A stretch of 64,000 nt of DNA from Mesaphorura yosii (GCA_009869945.1 WIXG01000359.1:1-64000), one strand, 5' to 3'; shown: positions 1-11,297, numbered from the stretch's first letter. Program-made: numbers and translations. Notes: generated by a model not told the origin, from the letters alone.

Positions 1-367
1 AAGAACCAAATTCCAAGAAAATTGCTTTGATGAAGCCTTTTGCCCTCTGCTTTGGGTTGTTCTCCGAAATTAGTTTTCTGTACCTTGAAATTAGTACAAG
101 TACTTTGTTCATTGAAATTTCCACGTTGTTTTGCGTATTGGGTTAAGGTTGTATTTACTGTTTGAGCACGTACCTTTTGTCTGCTTTCGCGTCATTTAGG
201 AATACGCATTCGATATTTTCGCTTCGAATCCCTTTGAGAATGGACATCCGTGCAACGGGGGCTCCGCTTATTGTTATGTTTTCGATTCTCATTCTAGCAT
301 TGCGCTCAGAATGAACAAATGAAGAATTTTCTCCCGGGACTGGACGCTGTACTTTGTTGATTTGCAT
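1..367 (-). CDS. partial gene of unknown function, two exons, cut by the left edge
   Basis: Two exons can be read on the minus strand. The first (174-367) starts at an ATG and ends at a strong GTACGT donor. The second (1-83) follows an acceptor ending TTTCAAG after a 90-nt intron. The splice keeps the frame (phase 2) and the second exon stays open to the window edge, giving at least 92 residues. I recognise no family. The piece is hydrophilic, lacks a signal peptide, and carries a basic stretch around NPKQRAKGFIKAIF near the break. The matching splice phase and open frame are the only support, so this could be chance. The neighbouring SDR gene is on the other strand, so the two would share the intergenic region as a divergent promoter. 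Confidence 0.35.
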
Positions 368-1304
368 GCTATTTTCTAATGTAATAGGCAGCCTGCCTGT
401 TCTACAGTTCTACCCGTTGAAGTAGAACACTTCTTTTGAATTATAAATTATCAAGCTCAATTTCCTGCCTCATAAATTTTCACCATTGGGAATTTACGTG
501 CCTGGTTCACGGGGCACCGTCAATCGTATAAAGAATTACGTGTGCGCGCGTGAAAATTTCCGGAAATACCAAGGGATTTTGGACAAAATGATTTCTTATC
601 CCACTCTTTATTTACACACGACAAAATGAAGATATTTTTGAACAAATTCAAAGTATCAACTGTAATGAGGATGAAATTGACTAGAGTGAGGGCTTTAAGA
701 ACCAAAGCGTATTAAATATGATTTAATTGACCTTGGCCGTCGCCGTCCTTGACTCAGAAAGAATCAAGCCGCCGAGTGCTGACTTGCTCAGATAGGTGAA
801 AGTTAGGCCACTCGTTAGTGGTGATAGCCAGCGCTGAAGACGTGTAATCATTTGAGATTAGATTAGAAAGTCGTAAACAAGTACTTGAAGACGTGTTGCT
901 GATTGAAAGAAGCGATAACGTAAATTCTACGTGTCTTCATCTACTTGGTGGCTGCTCGTTTGTAATATGGAAAATTACAAGCTAATCAGTCATCTGTAGA
1001 AGAGGCTATCAGTTAGCGCTGGTCGCAAGTTGAAGCAGTAAAGCAAGTAACAAGTAACTTGTTACAAATTTCAACATTCTGCTCTTTGCTGCTGTCATCC
1101 GTCCGATCGTCTTTTGGGTTATGTAATCCGGCCCGGCTGACCTTTCAAGATCAAGAGGAAAGGAATTACGTGTAAGCTAATCTTCAGGCTAAGCCAGACT
1201 GTGTCCTATCATCTTCACTTGAGCTCCAGATCCTGTTCTGCACTTGCAACGTCCAGACGCAGCTTTGCTCTTCATAACCGGCTTTTCACTCCTGCTTCTT
1301 CGAA
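368..1304. other. intergenic region, no gene seen
   Basis: About 0.9 kb between a minus-strand gene and the plus-strand SDR gene, so probably a shared upstream region. Short open frames here show no coding character. I see no convincing TATA box or repeat. Confidence 0.5.
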
Positions 1305-2376
1305 ATGACTTCCAACAAAGGTAAGTTAACTACTTTACTTAATTAACAATCATTTCTTACATTTTTGGTCTTCCTTCGCTGAAATTACGAATTAGTGACT
1401 TTACTCGCAGACATTCTCACTTCCCTACGCACTCTGCTCGAAGAGACAAAGTCCGCCGTGGCAAAGGACCCGAAACTCCTCGAGAAGCTAGAAAAGGCCC
1501 AAAAGATAGTCAAGAACCTGGAAACCGTCGAGACTGGGATTCTTTCTAAATTCCGCCTGCATGGGCAGGTGGCTTTGGTGACCGGTGGTGGTCAGGGCAT
1601 TGGCCGTGGATTCGCACACGGACTGGGTGAAGCAGGCGCCAAGGTAGCTGTCGCCGATTTGGAGCTCAGTCGTGCCGAGACCGTTGCAAAAGAACTGAAG
1701 GCCAAAGGCGTTGATGCCCTGGCGATCCAAGTAGATGTGAGCAAGAAGGAAGAATGCGAAGCGATGGTCAAGAAGGTCGTGGACACGTGGGGCCAGCTTC
1801 ACATCGCGTTCAACAACGCTGGGATCGTGTTTCACTCCAACAGCGAAGACACCTCACAGAAGGAGTGGGACCGAACGATGGGCGTGAATCTGGACGGAGT
1901 CTTCTTCTGCTGCCAAGCCGAGGCGAAGCACATGCTGGGCAAGAATTATGGCCGGATCATCAACACTGCGTCCATGTCTGGCACGATCGTCAACCATCCA
2001 CAGAAGCAGGTTGCGTACAACGTGAGCAAGGCGGGCGTGGTGCATTTGACCAAAACGCTGGGCGCGGAGTGGGCAACTCGTGGAGTGCGAGTCAATTGCA
2101 TTTCTCCGTAAGTGGGAACCGAATCCAGCTACCGAGCGTTGTTGCTTATTGCTTTCTCGATCTAACATTTATTTTCGCAGAGGTTACATTGACACTCCAC
2201 TCAACTCCACTAAAGAGCTGGAGGAGCTGAAGAAAAAATGGATGTCGGACACGCCGATGGGCAGGCTGGGACTCATTGACGATTTGGTGGGCCTCGCCAT
2301 TTATTTGGCGTCCCCGACATCCGATTTTATGACCGGATCCGATTGCATCATCGACGGTGGATTCACGTGCTGGTAA
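1305..2376 (+). CDS. short-chain dehydrogenase/reductase, sorbose/xylulose reductase-like
   Basis: Three exons, 1305-1320, 1411-2107 and 2181-2376, join to 302 residues. The 16-nt first exon supplies only the start Met and four residues; its GTAAGT donor and the phase-1 join to MTSNKDILTS support this start. After a 50-residue alpha-helical leader comes a classical SDR fold: nucleotide-binding GGGQGIGRG, then NNAG, a catalytic Ser near NTASMSGT, and YNVSK with the catalytic Tyr and Lys. The C-terminal part ([15 protein letters not shown], then a glycine-rich end) is typical of NADP(H)-dependent sugar or polyol reductases such as fungal mannitol dehydrogenase/sorbose reductase. Expected role: cytosolic reversible oxidation of a polyol or ketose; the exact substrate cannot be read. 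A poly(A) signal lies near 2422. The leader is unusual for the family and may be an oligomerisation helix. Confidence 0.9.
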
Positions 2377-2991
2377 TTCTAAGTCGTTACTTGAAATGTC
2401 ATCAAAAATGTTTGAGCCATTAATAAATAATTATATTGAACTGAAGAGTAAAAATCACGAGTTTATGAAACGTGGTTTTGGTCGCTCAGGTCAAGCAGGC
2501 TGAGTGGGAGGCAGCTGGGCAGCCCATTCAAATTCAAGATGGGAATTGCCTGCGCTGCGCTGAACCCAAAATACTTTTGTTATGACACACAATTTTGTGT
2601 GCCGTTCATCAAGGCAGTCAAAAATGAACATTGCTTCACGACCCGAGTTAATCCGTAGCCATTCGTTCCTGACCCTCCAGCTTCACACCTGCCCTCTAAA
2701 TTTCTGGAGTAGAGTGCCGTTTGCAATCATAAACGCAATTGCAAGTTGTACGCATGGGAGTTGGGCAAGCAGCAGCTGCTTGTCAATGCCAACAGCAGAG
2801 GACAATGCCAGTCATCGTCAATCAATCCCTATCAGACTATCCATGACAAATTGATAAACCGAAACCGAATCTGCGCATCGCATCGCGAATGGGTAGTGGC
2901 AGTGGCCAGGGTCAGAACCTTTAAAAGCAGGGCAAGGACGAAGTCCTGAAGCATTGAGACGAAACCGAATACCGCAGCCAAACGCCTGACG
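2377..2991. promoter_or_regulatory. intergenic region with TATA-like site for the LPMO gene
   Basis: This holds the 3' end of the SDR transcript (AATAAATAA near 2422) and then the upstream region of the LPMO gene. A TTTAAAAG element at about 2920-2927 lies about 70 nt before the LPMO start and is a plausible weak TATA box. No gene is supported between. Confidence 0.35.
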
Positions 2992-3715
2992 ATGTTTGTA
3001 AAGCTCGCTGCTCTCGCTGCCATCGTGGCCTTGGCCAATGGGCACGGATTTCTGAAAGTTCCACTGGCCCGCACGTCCATCCAAACGCAAGAGGAGTTGA
3101 TGCCACCTTTCTGGTGGGAGCAGGAGTGGTGGTGGGACCATCAAGGAGTCTGGTGCGGCAACGTCCTGCAGGACACGCAGTACTCAGCTTGCGGTCGGTG
3201 CGGAGACAGGCTCGGGGAGACCGGGACAAATCAGGATGGAATCTACGACAAGAAAATCATTACTGGAACGTACCAGGCCGGGCAGGTGAGAAATTCAACG
3301 CCCACGTACGTCCACGCGAAAAATTTCGTACTTGACACGCTTTCGTACCTTTTCTCTAAAGATAATCGACCTGGTGGCGGAATTTGGAGCGAATCACTAC
3401 GGCCACTACTACGTTGAGCTCTGCCCGCAAGAAACGGAGACAGACAACTGCTTCCAGACACTTCCTATCGTTGGTGGGTCCCGCGAGGTTCGAGACGGCA
3501 ACCGAATCTGCATTACTAGCGGTGAGGGCGATTTGCCTGAAGTCGTCACTGCCCAAGTTTGGCTCCCCGCTGGCGTCCGATGCGAGCGCTGCACTCTCCG
3601 CTGGACGTACCGCACGTCGTACCCGGGCCACTGCTCCGATCCGGCCAGAGACTGGTGCGATAACCCCTGCCCGACTCAGACCTTCAGGAACTGCGCCGAC
3701 ATCAAGATTGAATAA
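2992..3715 (+). CDS. AA15-type lytic polysaccharide monooxygenase, secreted
   Basis: Two exons, 2992-3285 and 3362-3715, code for 215 residues. An 18-residue signal peptide ends ALANG and leaves His as mature residue 1 (HGFLKVP). In AA15 enzymes this N-terminal His and a second His form the copper histidine brace; the second is in ANHYGHYYVEL after the intron. Cysteines are plentiful (CGRCGD, CERC, NPCPTQTFRNCADI) and the ending QTFRNCADI matches the family's usual close. AA15 enzymes oxidatively cut chitin or cellulose outside the cell, and in arthropods act in the gut or at moult. The protein is a single catalytic domain without a carbohydrate-binding module. The intron of 76 nt is in phase 0. 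It stands next to another secreted glycan enzyme, the fucosidase. Confidence 0.93.
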
Positions 3716-4262
3716 CCGAAAACGGAGTCACTGCGCCGCACAGACTGCTGACTACCGATCGATCCAAGAACACGACAAATCCAACGCCTTATCTGTAAAA
3801 TACGAAATTCTTCCCTGAACTCTGTCCAAATATTTAGCCATAGTAAAAAGCAACTAATAAATTAACATGCACTTTAATCCTAAATTACAATCTATCTCCA
3901 ACCGAATCTATAAAATGTCAATTGTTTTTGTGCCCTCGGCGCCTAAAAACAACATTTGAATGATCGATGCGCGACAACCCACCACCAGGTGAAAATCAAT
4001 CAATGTCCTTAAACATATAACAAGAGCATTGGCTTAACTTATTGGCTACAATTAAAGCAAAGCAAACAGTTGACAAAAATTAAATGCTAAACAATTGACA
4101 GATATTCGAGTGCCTGTCAATTGTCAAGTAGAAAAACAAGCTCACGGACGTCCTGAAGTGTTGCCTAGAACGCGAGATTTTAACCATAAAATACAGCGCA
4201 CGCACACATGCCCATTTAGTCAAAAGTCAAAAGTCCTACAACAGCAGCAATCAGGAATCAGC
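3716..4262. other. intergenic region, no gene seen
   Basis: This carries the LPMO 3' end (AATAAATTAACA near 3857) and the upstream region of the fucosidase. An in-frame upstream ATG at 4095 would add a 56-residue hydrophilic extension before the fucosidase signal peptide; I treat it as 5' untranslated. Confidence 0.4.
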
Positions 4263-5633
4263 ATGCAGTCTGTGGCGGTCTTCCTTCTTTTCACCGTCAC
4301 CGCCGTCACGCTCGTGGCCGTGGCGGAGTCGCAGTACACTCCCGACTGGCCGAGCATCGACTCTCGGCCCATCCCAGTCTGGTACGACGAGTCCAAGATC
4401 GGGATCTTCATCCACTGGGGCGTGTACTCCGTGCCCGCAGTCACCGACGAATGGATGTGGCAACGCTGGCAGGGATGGAACGAAGACTTCCTGCACGACT
4501 TCATGGTCAAGAACTACAAGCCAGGATTCACGTACCAAGAATTCGGTCCCGCCTTCACGGCCGAGTTTTACCAGCCGGAAGAATGGGCGCGACTCTTCGA
4601 GCGGGCAGGCGCCAAGTACATCGTGCTCACGTCGAAGCACCACGACGGTTACGCGCTCTGGCCATCGAAGCGTTCGTGGGGATGGAATTCGATGGACGTT
4701 GGGTCGAAGAGGGATCTTCTTGGCGAGCTGGCGGCTGCCGTGCGGAACCAAACCGACCTGCGCTTCGGGCTCTATCATTCAATGTACGAGTGGTTCAACC
4801 CGCTGTGGGTGCAAGATCGAGACAACAACTTTGCGACGAGCGACTACGTCAACAGCAAAGTTCTTCACGAGCTGAGGGACATCGTCAACACTTACGAGCC
4901 TGAAATCGTGTGGCCTGATGGCGAATGGGAAGCTCATTCATCGTACTGGCGGTCGACGGAGTTCCTCGCCTGGCTCTACAACGAAAGCCCCGTCCGGGAC
5001 ACCGTCGTCGTGAACGACCGCTGGGGGTCGGACACACGCGGCGAGCACGGTGGATTCTGGACGGGAGGCGACCGACTCAACCCCGGCGTGCTGCTCCCGT
5101 TCAAGTGGGAAAACTGCTTCACGCTGGACAAGCATTCGTGGGGCTGGCGCGGGAATGCAAACTTCGAAGACTACTTCACGCCTGAAGAAGTGATCCGCAT
5201 CATCGTCGAGACCGTCTCGTGCGGTGGCAACGCTCTGGTCAACGTAGGCCCGAAGAAAGACGGTCAGATTCCACTCATACAGCAGGAGCGGCTGCTGCAA
5301 ATGGGCGAGTGGCTGAGAGTGAACGGAGACGCGATCTACGGGTCGGTGCCGCACACCGTGCAGAATGACACGCAAACACCGGGCGTCTGGTACACCAAAA
5401 ACGAGGGGCGCAACCAAGTCTACGCGATAGTGACTCAAGGCTGGCCAGGCCGAACCCTCCGCCTTGGATCCGTCTCCATATTTGACTTCACGAGCATCAG
5501 CATGCTTGGGTACACCGGGACGCTTGACTTTACCGCCCAGGCGCCTGGAATCCTGGTCACCATGCCGCAGCTGGAGGATGTGCGCTCCAAGTGGGCGTAT
5601 ACACTCGTTTTTAATAACTTCACTAAAAAATGA
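4263..5633 (+). CDS. GH29 alpha-L-fucosidase, secreted or lysosomal
   Basis: One uninterrupted exon of 456 residues. The start at 4263 is chosen because it gives a clean signal peptide (MQSVAVFLLFTVTAVTLV then AVAES). The GH29 barrel follows with IGIFIHWGVYSVPA, TSKHHDGYALW, FGLYHSMYEW and VNVGPKKDGQI. Asp219 in VWPDGEW is the expected nucleophile. The enzyme removes alpha-linked L-fucose from glycans. At 456 residues it is typical for the family, with a short C-terminal beta domain (from about residue 365). The lack of introns contrasts with the flanking SDR and LPMO genes and would fit retroposition or transfer, but single-exon GH29 genes also arise by intron loss. A poly(A) signal (GAATAAATC) lies about 25 nt after the stop. 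Confidence 0.95.
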   Translation: MQSVAVFLLFTVTAVTLVAVAESQYTPDWPSIDSRPIPVWYDESKIGIFIHWGVYSVPAVTDEWMWQRWQGWNEDFLHDFMVKNYKPGFTYQEFGPAFTAEFYQPEEWARLFERAGAKYIVLTSKHHDGYALWPSKRSWGWNSMDVGSKRDLLGELAAAVRNQTDLRFGLYHSMYEWFNPLWVQDRDNNFATSDYVNSKVLHELRDIVNTYEPEIVWPDGEWEAHSSYWRSTEFLAWLYNESPVRDTVVVNDRWGSDTRGEHGGFWTGGDRLNPGVLLPFKWENCFTLDKHSWGWRGNANFEDYFTPEEVIRIIVETVSCGGNALVNVGPKKDGQIPLIQQERLLQMGEWLRVNGDAIYGSVPHTVQNDTQTPGVWYTKNEGRNQVYAIVTQGWPGRTLRLGSVSIFDFTSISMLGYTGTLDFTAQAPGILVTMPQLEDVRSKWAYTLVFNNFTKK

Positions 5634-6210
5634 GAACTTAATTGTACTTTTGCTCATCGTGAATAAATCAGAATCAGTCATTCATGCCCATGGACCAGTT
5701 TAAAAGAGTGCGTGACAAAGAGAAAAAGAGATGCAGTTATTGCAAGGATGACTCTTTTCGAGCATGTGCCGGGCAGCAAATAAATAGACATGAGCTAGCT
5801 GGCTGGCTCGCCCAATTCTTATCTACAAATTCTTTCCCGTGCGTGCTGACGTTGACATTCGAGTTCTTGTAAGGACCTGACAGTACTGGCATGCCGGGTA
5901 GAATGTCCGTATTGATTAAAAGTTGACATCCGTTGCTAGATGCTTCGTGACGCAATTTTAGAAGAAAATTCCCCGTTCTTTGGGCACTGCCACTGCGCTG
6001 CCGGTGACAGTAATTGACTGATAATACCACTGACTGGCAAATCAGGTGCCTTGGGACCACTGGCAAAGCACGGCAACTAAACTGAACCGTCCAGAAGGGG
6101 TTTAGCGGGTAAGTCAGCCAGGCTTACCCTTTAGGTTCTTGGTATTTGCAGGACAGATACTTTTCAATTTAATTGCTCATGTTTTTGGCTTGTACCTTAC
6201 AGATTACAGA
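5634..6210. other. intergenic region and probable 5' untranslated part of the PAPS transporter gene
   Basis: After the fucosidase poly(A) site near 5660 no gene is supported. An acceptor-like site ending TTACAG just before 6203 suggests a non-coding first exon for the following gene. Confidence 0.35.
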
Positions 6211-7676
6211 ATGAAATCTAACGAGCAATCGTCCCAATTCCTCTGCTTCGAGATTGGCCACTTAAGTAATGCTAGTCAATTTATCATTTGCTCGATTGGC
6301 GTGTTTGCGTTCTTCCTGTTGTACGGATACTTTCAAGTAAGTTGCAAATAGCTTTTTCTTAACTTCTAACTGGTTCACGAAGGACTGACTTGCATATTGC
6401 ACTTTCTTACGAATTCTGACTTTAGGAGCTGATTTTCCAACTCGATGAGTTCAAACCATACGGCTGGCATTTGACATTCATCCAGTTTTGTTTCTACTCG
6501 TTGTTCGGGTTGATGGAAACGAATTTGAGGAAGGATACTCTTAGAAGGTAATTTGCATTCGTGCTGATTTACTAATGCTCGAGTGCTTATCAGTTTCTTT
6601 TCTTTCTTTCAGAATTCCAATTCGAACATACGCACTGCTCGCATTTCTCACCGTCGGCACGATGGGCTTCTCCAATGCCTCGCTCGGTCATTTAAATTAC
6701 CCCACACAAGTGATCTTCAAGTGCTGCAAGTTGATACCAGTTTTAATTGGCTCGACTCTGATACAAGGGAAGAAGTATGTGCCACTCGACTATGTTGCGG
6801 CTGGATTGATGTGCGTTGGACTGATTTTCTTCACACTTGCCGACGCAGAGCTGAGTCCGAGCTTCGATTTGATCGGTACGTCAACTTTGACCTTTTATCC
6901 GAAATGGTTACACTTTCGGTTTCATTTTTTGGTTTCCAGGTGTCTCAATGATAAGCACGGCGCTCCTTTTCGATGCCATTATTGGAAACGTCCAGGAAAA
7001 GCAAATGAAGTTGCACGGTGCTACAAATGCTGAAATTGTGCTTTACTCTTACGCGATAGGAATTGGCTACATTTTGGTTTACCTGATGGTTTCTGGTGAC
7101 TTCTTTCCTGGATTCGGTGTCTGCATGCGGGTTAGTGGCCAAATTCGCCAATTTAGTTATTGCCTCCTGTTTTAAATCATAAATTCTTAACTAATTTGGT
7201 TCTTATTCATATATTTTATTAGCATCCAACGCAAACGTACGGTTACGGCTTCGTATTCTCGGTTACGGGCTACATCGGGATCCAAATTGTGCTTCAACTC
7301 GTGCGTACGTGCGGCGCCTTCGCGGCCGTGACGGTGACTACTTTCCGGAAAGCAGTATCAATTGTTATTTCATTCCTCGTATTTTCCAAGCCTTTCACAG
7401 TACAGTAAGTTTAATTGCTGTAAACTCCAGTCGAACTGCATATCGAGTTAAGAATACTTAATACTTATTTGCCCATGTAATACGTAATGCTTTCTTTTCA
7501 GGTATTTATACTCCGGTCTGCTCGTCGTGCTAGGCATCTACTTAAACATGTACGCCAAGAAGCATCCAGAACTGACAATTCGCTACCTGACCACGAACCT
7601 GGGCCACTGGCTAGAAAAGAATTTTGGCACGGGCAAACACTCTATCAAGATGCAGCGTTTTGTGCAAGAAGTTTGA
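6211..7676 (+). CDS. Papst2: adenosine 3'-phospho 5'-phosphosulfate transporter 2 (SLC35B3 family)
   Basis: Six exons (6211-6336, 6426-6547, 6613-6875, 6940-7130, 7223-7404, 7502-7676) join to 352 residues with all phases consistent. The protein matches animal PAPST2 closely: QFIICSIGVFAFFLLYGY, FKPYGWHLTFIQF, FLTVGTMGFSNASLG, NYPTQVIFKCCKLIPV, FTLADAELSP, GNVQEKQMKLHGA, LYSYAIGIGYIL, GAFAAVTVTTFRKAV and FSKPFTVQYLYSGLLVVLG. About ten membrane segments are expected. It imports the sulfate donor PAPS into the Golgi lumen for sulfation of glycosaminoglycans and tyrosines. Introns are 64-97 nt. The length matches the family core, with a shorter N terminus than the human protein. Nothing looks broken. 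Confidence 0.96.
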
Positions 7677-7963
7677 CGCTCGTGCTCGGGTTTCGTGTAA
7701 TTTTTATCTTTTAACCAAGTATTTACGAGAAGAAGGTTCAGGCAAATTCTGTGCCGTACCGTGAAGAGTATTGAATCACATTCCAATTTCCAAGCTTAGC
7801 TCCAAATGAATAAAATACGAACCAGTTTTTAAACGTCTTGTCTGCACCAAAGGTCAAGGGCAATGATTCTAGTGATCTTGACCTTCTCACGCACGCCACA
7901 TGACCTCAACGAACAGAAACAGAAACATCGCGAAGACTCCCGGACGAAGACTGTCAGTCAGAC

Positions 7964-8479
7964 ATGGAAGGCAGCAGCAACAGAAAAGTCACGCTCCGTC
8001 GGCCTCGGCCAGGTGAGTGGGGCTGGATAATGTCCCAGCACGGCTCCTTTTACTCGGTGCATCGAAAATACAACTCAAACTTCGAACGGGTCGTCGGTGA
8101 AATCGTGGTCGACTTCCTCCGTTTCGAAAACACAACCAAATGTCGAGCGTGGATTGCAGACGTCGACGGGGAGCCGGTCGGGTCCATCCTCTGCACGGCG
8201 CTTGACAACGACCCACATGCGACAGAAGCCAAACTTCGAGTGCTATACGTGGCGCCGGGCGCGAGAGGATTCGGAATCGGGACACTGCTTGTGGCAGAGT
8301 GCGTGAAATTCGCGAAGGAGGCCGGCTACAAGAAAATCTCGCTCTACACGCACGCCGGGCTGGCACCCGCCCGAAAATTGTACGATGCGGCCGGGTTCAA
8401 ACTCATCAAGGGCGAATTGCTGTGCACGGAGTTCGGGCCGGAGGCGGAAGGCCAAATTATGGAGTTGGACTTGGTGTAA
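7964..8479 (+). CDS. GNAT-family N-acetyltransferase, bacterial/fungal type, intronless
   Basis: A single exon of 171 residues, about 290 nt after the PAPS transporter. Motifs seen: GWIMSQHGSFYSVHRKY near the start, RAWIADVDGEPVGSI, KLRVLYVAPGARGFGIGTLLV with the acetyl-CoA loop RGFGIG, then KKISLYTHAGLAPARKLYDAAGF and a final EGQIMELDLV. This layout is that of the GNAT half of bacterial MarR-GNAT proteins and of related stand-alone fungal enzymes, not of the usual animal GNATs. The substrate is unknown; small amines or antibiotics are possible. Lack of introns between intron-rich neighbours and the family likeness suggest an origin by horizontal transfer, which is inference. The downstream poly(A) signal (GAATAAATC near 8531) suggests it is expressed as a normal nuclear gene. 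Confidence 0.88.
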   Translation: MEGSSNRKVTLRRPRPGEWGWIMSQHGSFYSVHRKYNSNFERVVGEIVVDFLRFENTTKCRAWIADVDGEPVGSILCTALDNDPHATEAKLRVLYVAPGARGFGIGTLLVAECVKFAKEAGYKKISLYTHAGLAPARKLYDAAGFKLIKGELLCTEFGPEAEGQIMELDLV

Positions 8480-9079
8480 AGCTGTAAGGCCAAGATTAAC
8501 GCATAATTATTTATTTACGCGGAGAAGAATTGAATAAATCAGTTGCGGAACGTTTTCTGACGGTATTTGGAATTTGATTCGTAAATCGTGAGGAAATCGT
8601 ACAAATTGCGTTGGAGCTCATTTTCGTTGAGTTCACTGTATTACTGCCGTACTTTACTGGTCTGACCTCTAAACCTTGAACTTGGCATTGGAAAACTACT
8701 CGTTACTTACCAAAAGAATTAACTATTCTGCATTGCGGAGCACGAATGCATCAGAAATTGAAGAGCATCTCACATTTTATTGATTTGTTATTGAGGATTT
8801 GTTGCGATTTTTGAGAAATTGGCACTTACTACTCAAAGGCGCCGCCAGGCCAAGATCTGCGCCTGGCATCTCGAGAATACTGCGGATTTAGAAGATTTGT
8901 GTTGTAAATTCACCTGGCGGGTGTCGACGTGACCAGAGGCGATGAAATATTCATGATGCACAATGGTGACGATAAAACTTTCAATAAGTTGCATTAAATG
9001 CTCCAATAAAACGAGAAACTGACGGCATTCGTACTTTGACCCTCAAATCGTATTCGGCAACTGCTTTAAGTCTAAGAAA
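8480..9079. other. intergenic region, no gene seen
   Basis: About 0.6 kb, AT-rich, between the GNAT poly(A) signal and the UNC-93-like gene. No open frame, repeat or RNA gene stands out. Confidence 0.5.
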
Positions 9080-11062
9080 ATGGAGAAAACCGAGTCGGAG
9101 TCGCCTCAACCTGCGAGTGTGGAGCCTGAATTCACTTCGAGATTATCGAAAATGAGCAAGGCCGACGTGAATCTGAAGGAATTAGCCAGGGTCAAGTCGA
9201 GTGAGGCGAAAAATGGACGGAGGCTCCAACGTAATCTTATCGTACTTGCCATTTCCTTCGTCTTCCTCCTTACCTCATTTCTGTCTATGGCTAATCTACA
9301 GAGTTCGCTTAATAAAAAGGTAAGACACTACGCAACTACTCAAAAATTATTTAGCAAAATAAAGGATAATTGACTGATCGTTAATTGCTTGGTGTGTTTA
9401 GGGAGGCCTTGGCGCCTACTCCCTCGCCGTCGTGTATTTAACCTTAGCAATCGCCTCACTCTTCGTCCCTTCCCTTATCATCCCCCGCCTTGGCTGCAAG
9501 TGGACGATGATCATCTCGATGATTGGCTACGTGGCGTACATCGCTGTCCAATTCCATCCAACCTTCTTCACGCTGATCCCCGCCGCCGTGCTCCTCGGCG
9601 TCTGCGCAAGTCCGCTCTGGTCGGCCCAGTCCATGTACGTGACAAAGGTGAGCAGTGCAGTGAGCAGATGCAGGCGACTCGACGTCTTCTTAGAAGTGTT
9701 TTAATTTTAATTTGATTGACACTGGCTTGGTTTCAGATCAGTGAAGAATACGCCCTCATCACTGGCCAGTCAAAAGATGACGTTATGTCGACGTTCTTTG
9801 GGCTCTTTTTCCTCATCTTCCAAACATGCAACGTGTGGGGAAATCTGATCGCTGCCAAACTACTCGCCAAAAACGACGACTCGGAGCCAGTCTCGGATCT
9901 TGGCAGCGCCATTGCCAGCGCCCTGCTGAAGGAAACCAGAAAGTGCGGTGTTTATCACTGCCCCGGCGTAGAACTTGAATCACTGCAGCTTAATACGACA
10001 GAGACAGAAGTGGAGGCCGTAAAGCCAGTGGAGGATGTGCCAGACATGGGAAAAGTGTACATTCTGGCCATAATCTTCTTGGCGACCTCCATCGCAGCAG
10101 CAGTTATCCTAGTTTTCTTTCTCGATGGACTGGCGAATGACAGGTTAACCGCGCATCGCGCTGGGCGCTCAGCCTGAAGTGACGTCAAATTGTAAGACTC
10201 ATGCCCATGCCTTACAATTTGTGATTCAGGGCTCTGCAAAGTGAAGCACCCGAATCGGAACGTCCGAGCGTTTATTCTCGAGCCATTGCGACGGTCAAAA
10301 ACTTGAAAAACCCACTGCAGCTTCTCCTGATCCCGATGACATTCTGGAGCGGCATTGCGCAGGGCTTCATTTCAGCTGATATGACGGCGGTAAGGTCGAA
10401 GTGTTGAAGAATTCGTAATTTTGACGAGTGGTTTAAGGCTTACTGGATTGCGCTCACTGATCTCGCGTTTACAGGGTTACATTTCCTGCGCCTGGCGTGT
10501 GAACCAAATAGGCTACGTTTTCATTTGCTATGGACTCGTAAACTCAGCGTCTTCTTTCGTATTCGGGAGGCTGATAAAGTACGTTGGCCGCCCCCTCGTC
10601 TTTTCTCTCGCGCACTGCTTCCACCTGGCCGCCCTCGTCGTTTCCTGGGCCTGGATCCCGACTGAGGAAACACCGGCGATGTTCTTCGTCATGGCCGCGC
10701 TGTGGGGACTTGGCGACGGAATTTTGACGACACAGATCAACGCGCTCAACGGGTCAATCTTCCCAAACGCGCTGGAGGCAGCATTCAGCAACAATAGGCT
10801 CTGGAACTCGTTGGGCTACCTCATTCCCTATTTGGCAGCAACCAAAATCTGCATGATTACGAAACTTGGTGCGATGCTGGGCTTGATCACGGTCTCAATC
10901 ATTTGCTACCTGATTGTGGAATGGACTGTTGCGAGGCAGGCAAGAAATACGCTGGACATTGAGGGCAAGGGACATGCGCAGGGGCGCGAAAAAGAGCAAC
11001 AATCGGATCCAACAATTTCGAGCTCGGCTTCAACCGAAGCAGAGAATAAAGAACTTCATTAA
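9080..11062 (+). CDS. UNC-93-like multipass membrane protein
   Basis: Five exons (9080-9319, 9402-9647, 9737-10143, 10230-10389, 10475-11062) code for 546 residues. A 50-residue polar N terminus is followed by a major-facilitator-type fold of about eleven or twelve membrane segments. UNC-93 hallmarks are seen: FLSMANLQSSLN in segment 1, GGLGAYSLAVVYL, PLWSAQSMYVTK, ISEEYALITGQ with FGLFFLIFQTCNVWGNLI, later MTFWSGIAQGFISADMT and WGLGDGILTTQINALNGSIF. Family members regulate two-pore potassium channels (C. elegans UNC-93) or chaperone nucleic-acid-sensing Toll receptors (vertebrate UNC93B1). The loop around residues 220-260 contains KCGVYHCPG, a typical extracellular pair of cysteines. The exact partner here is unknown. 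The tail is polar and short. Confidence 0.93.
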
Positions 11063-11297
11063 GGGGTCGTATTATTTTCCACTAAGAATTCAGAAGCTCT
11101 CCAGCGCGACTTTGTTTCATCTCATCTCTTTTCTTCGAGTTTGCAAGGATGTTTTTGCATTTGAATGAAAGAAAGGAATCGGTGCACATGTGAAATGCGA
11201 ATCTTTCCAGTTTACTATTCCTTATAGCCTGTCGAATCGATAAGATTAATTTTGTATTTGATGTGAGTTTAGTTGTTGCTAGTTGATTATCAATAAA

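Noticed and set aside
4095-4262. An N-terminal extension of the fucosidase from an upstream ATG
   Set aside because: It would bury the signal peptide behind 56 hydrophilic residues.
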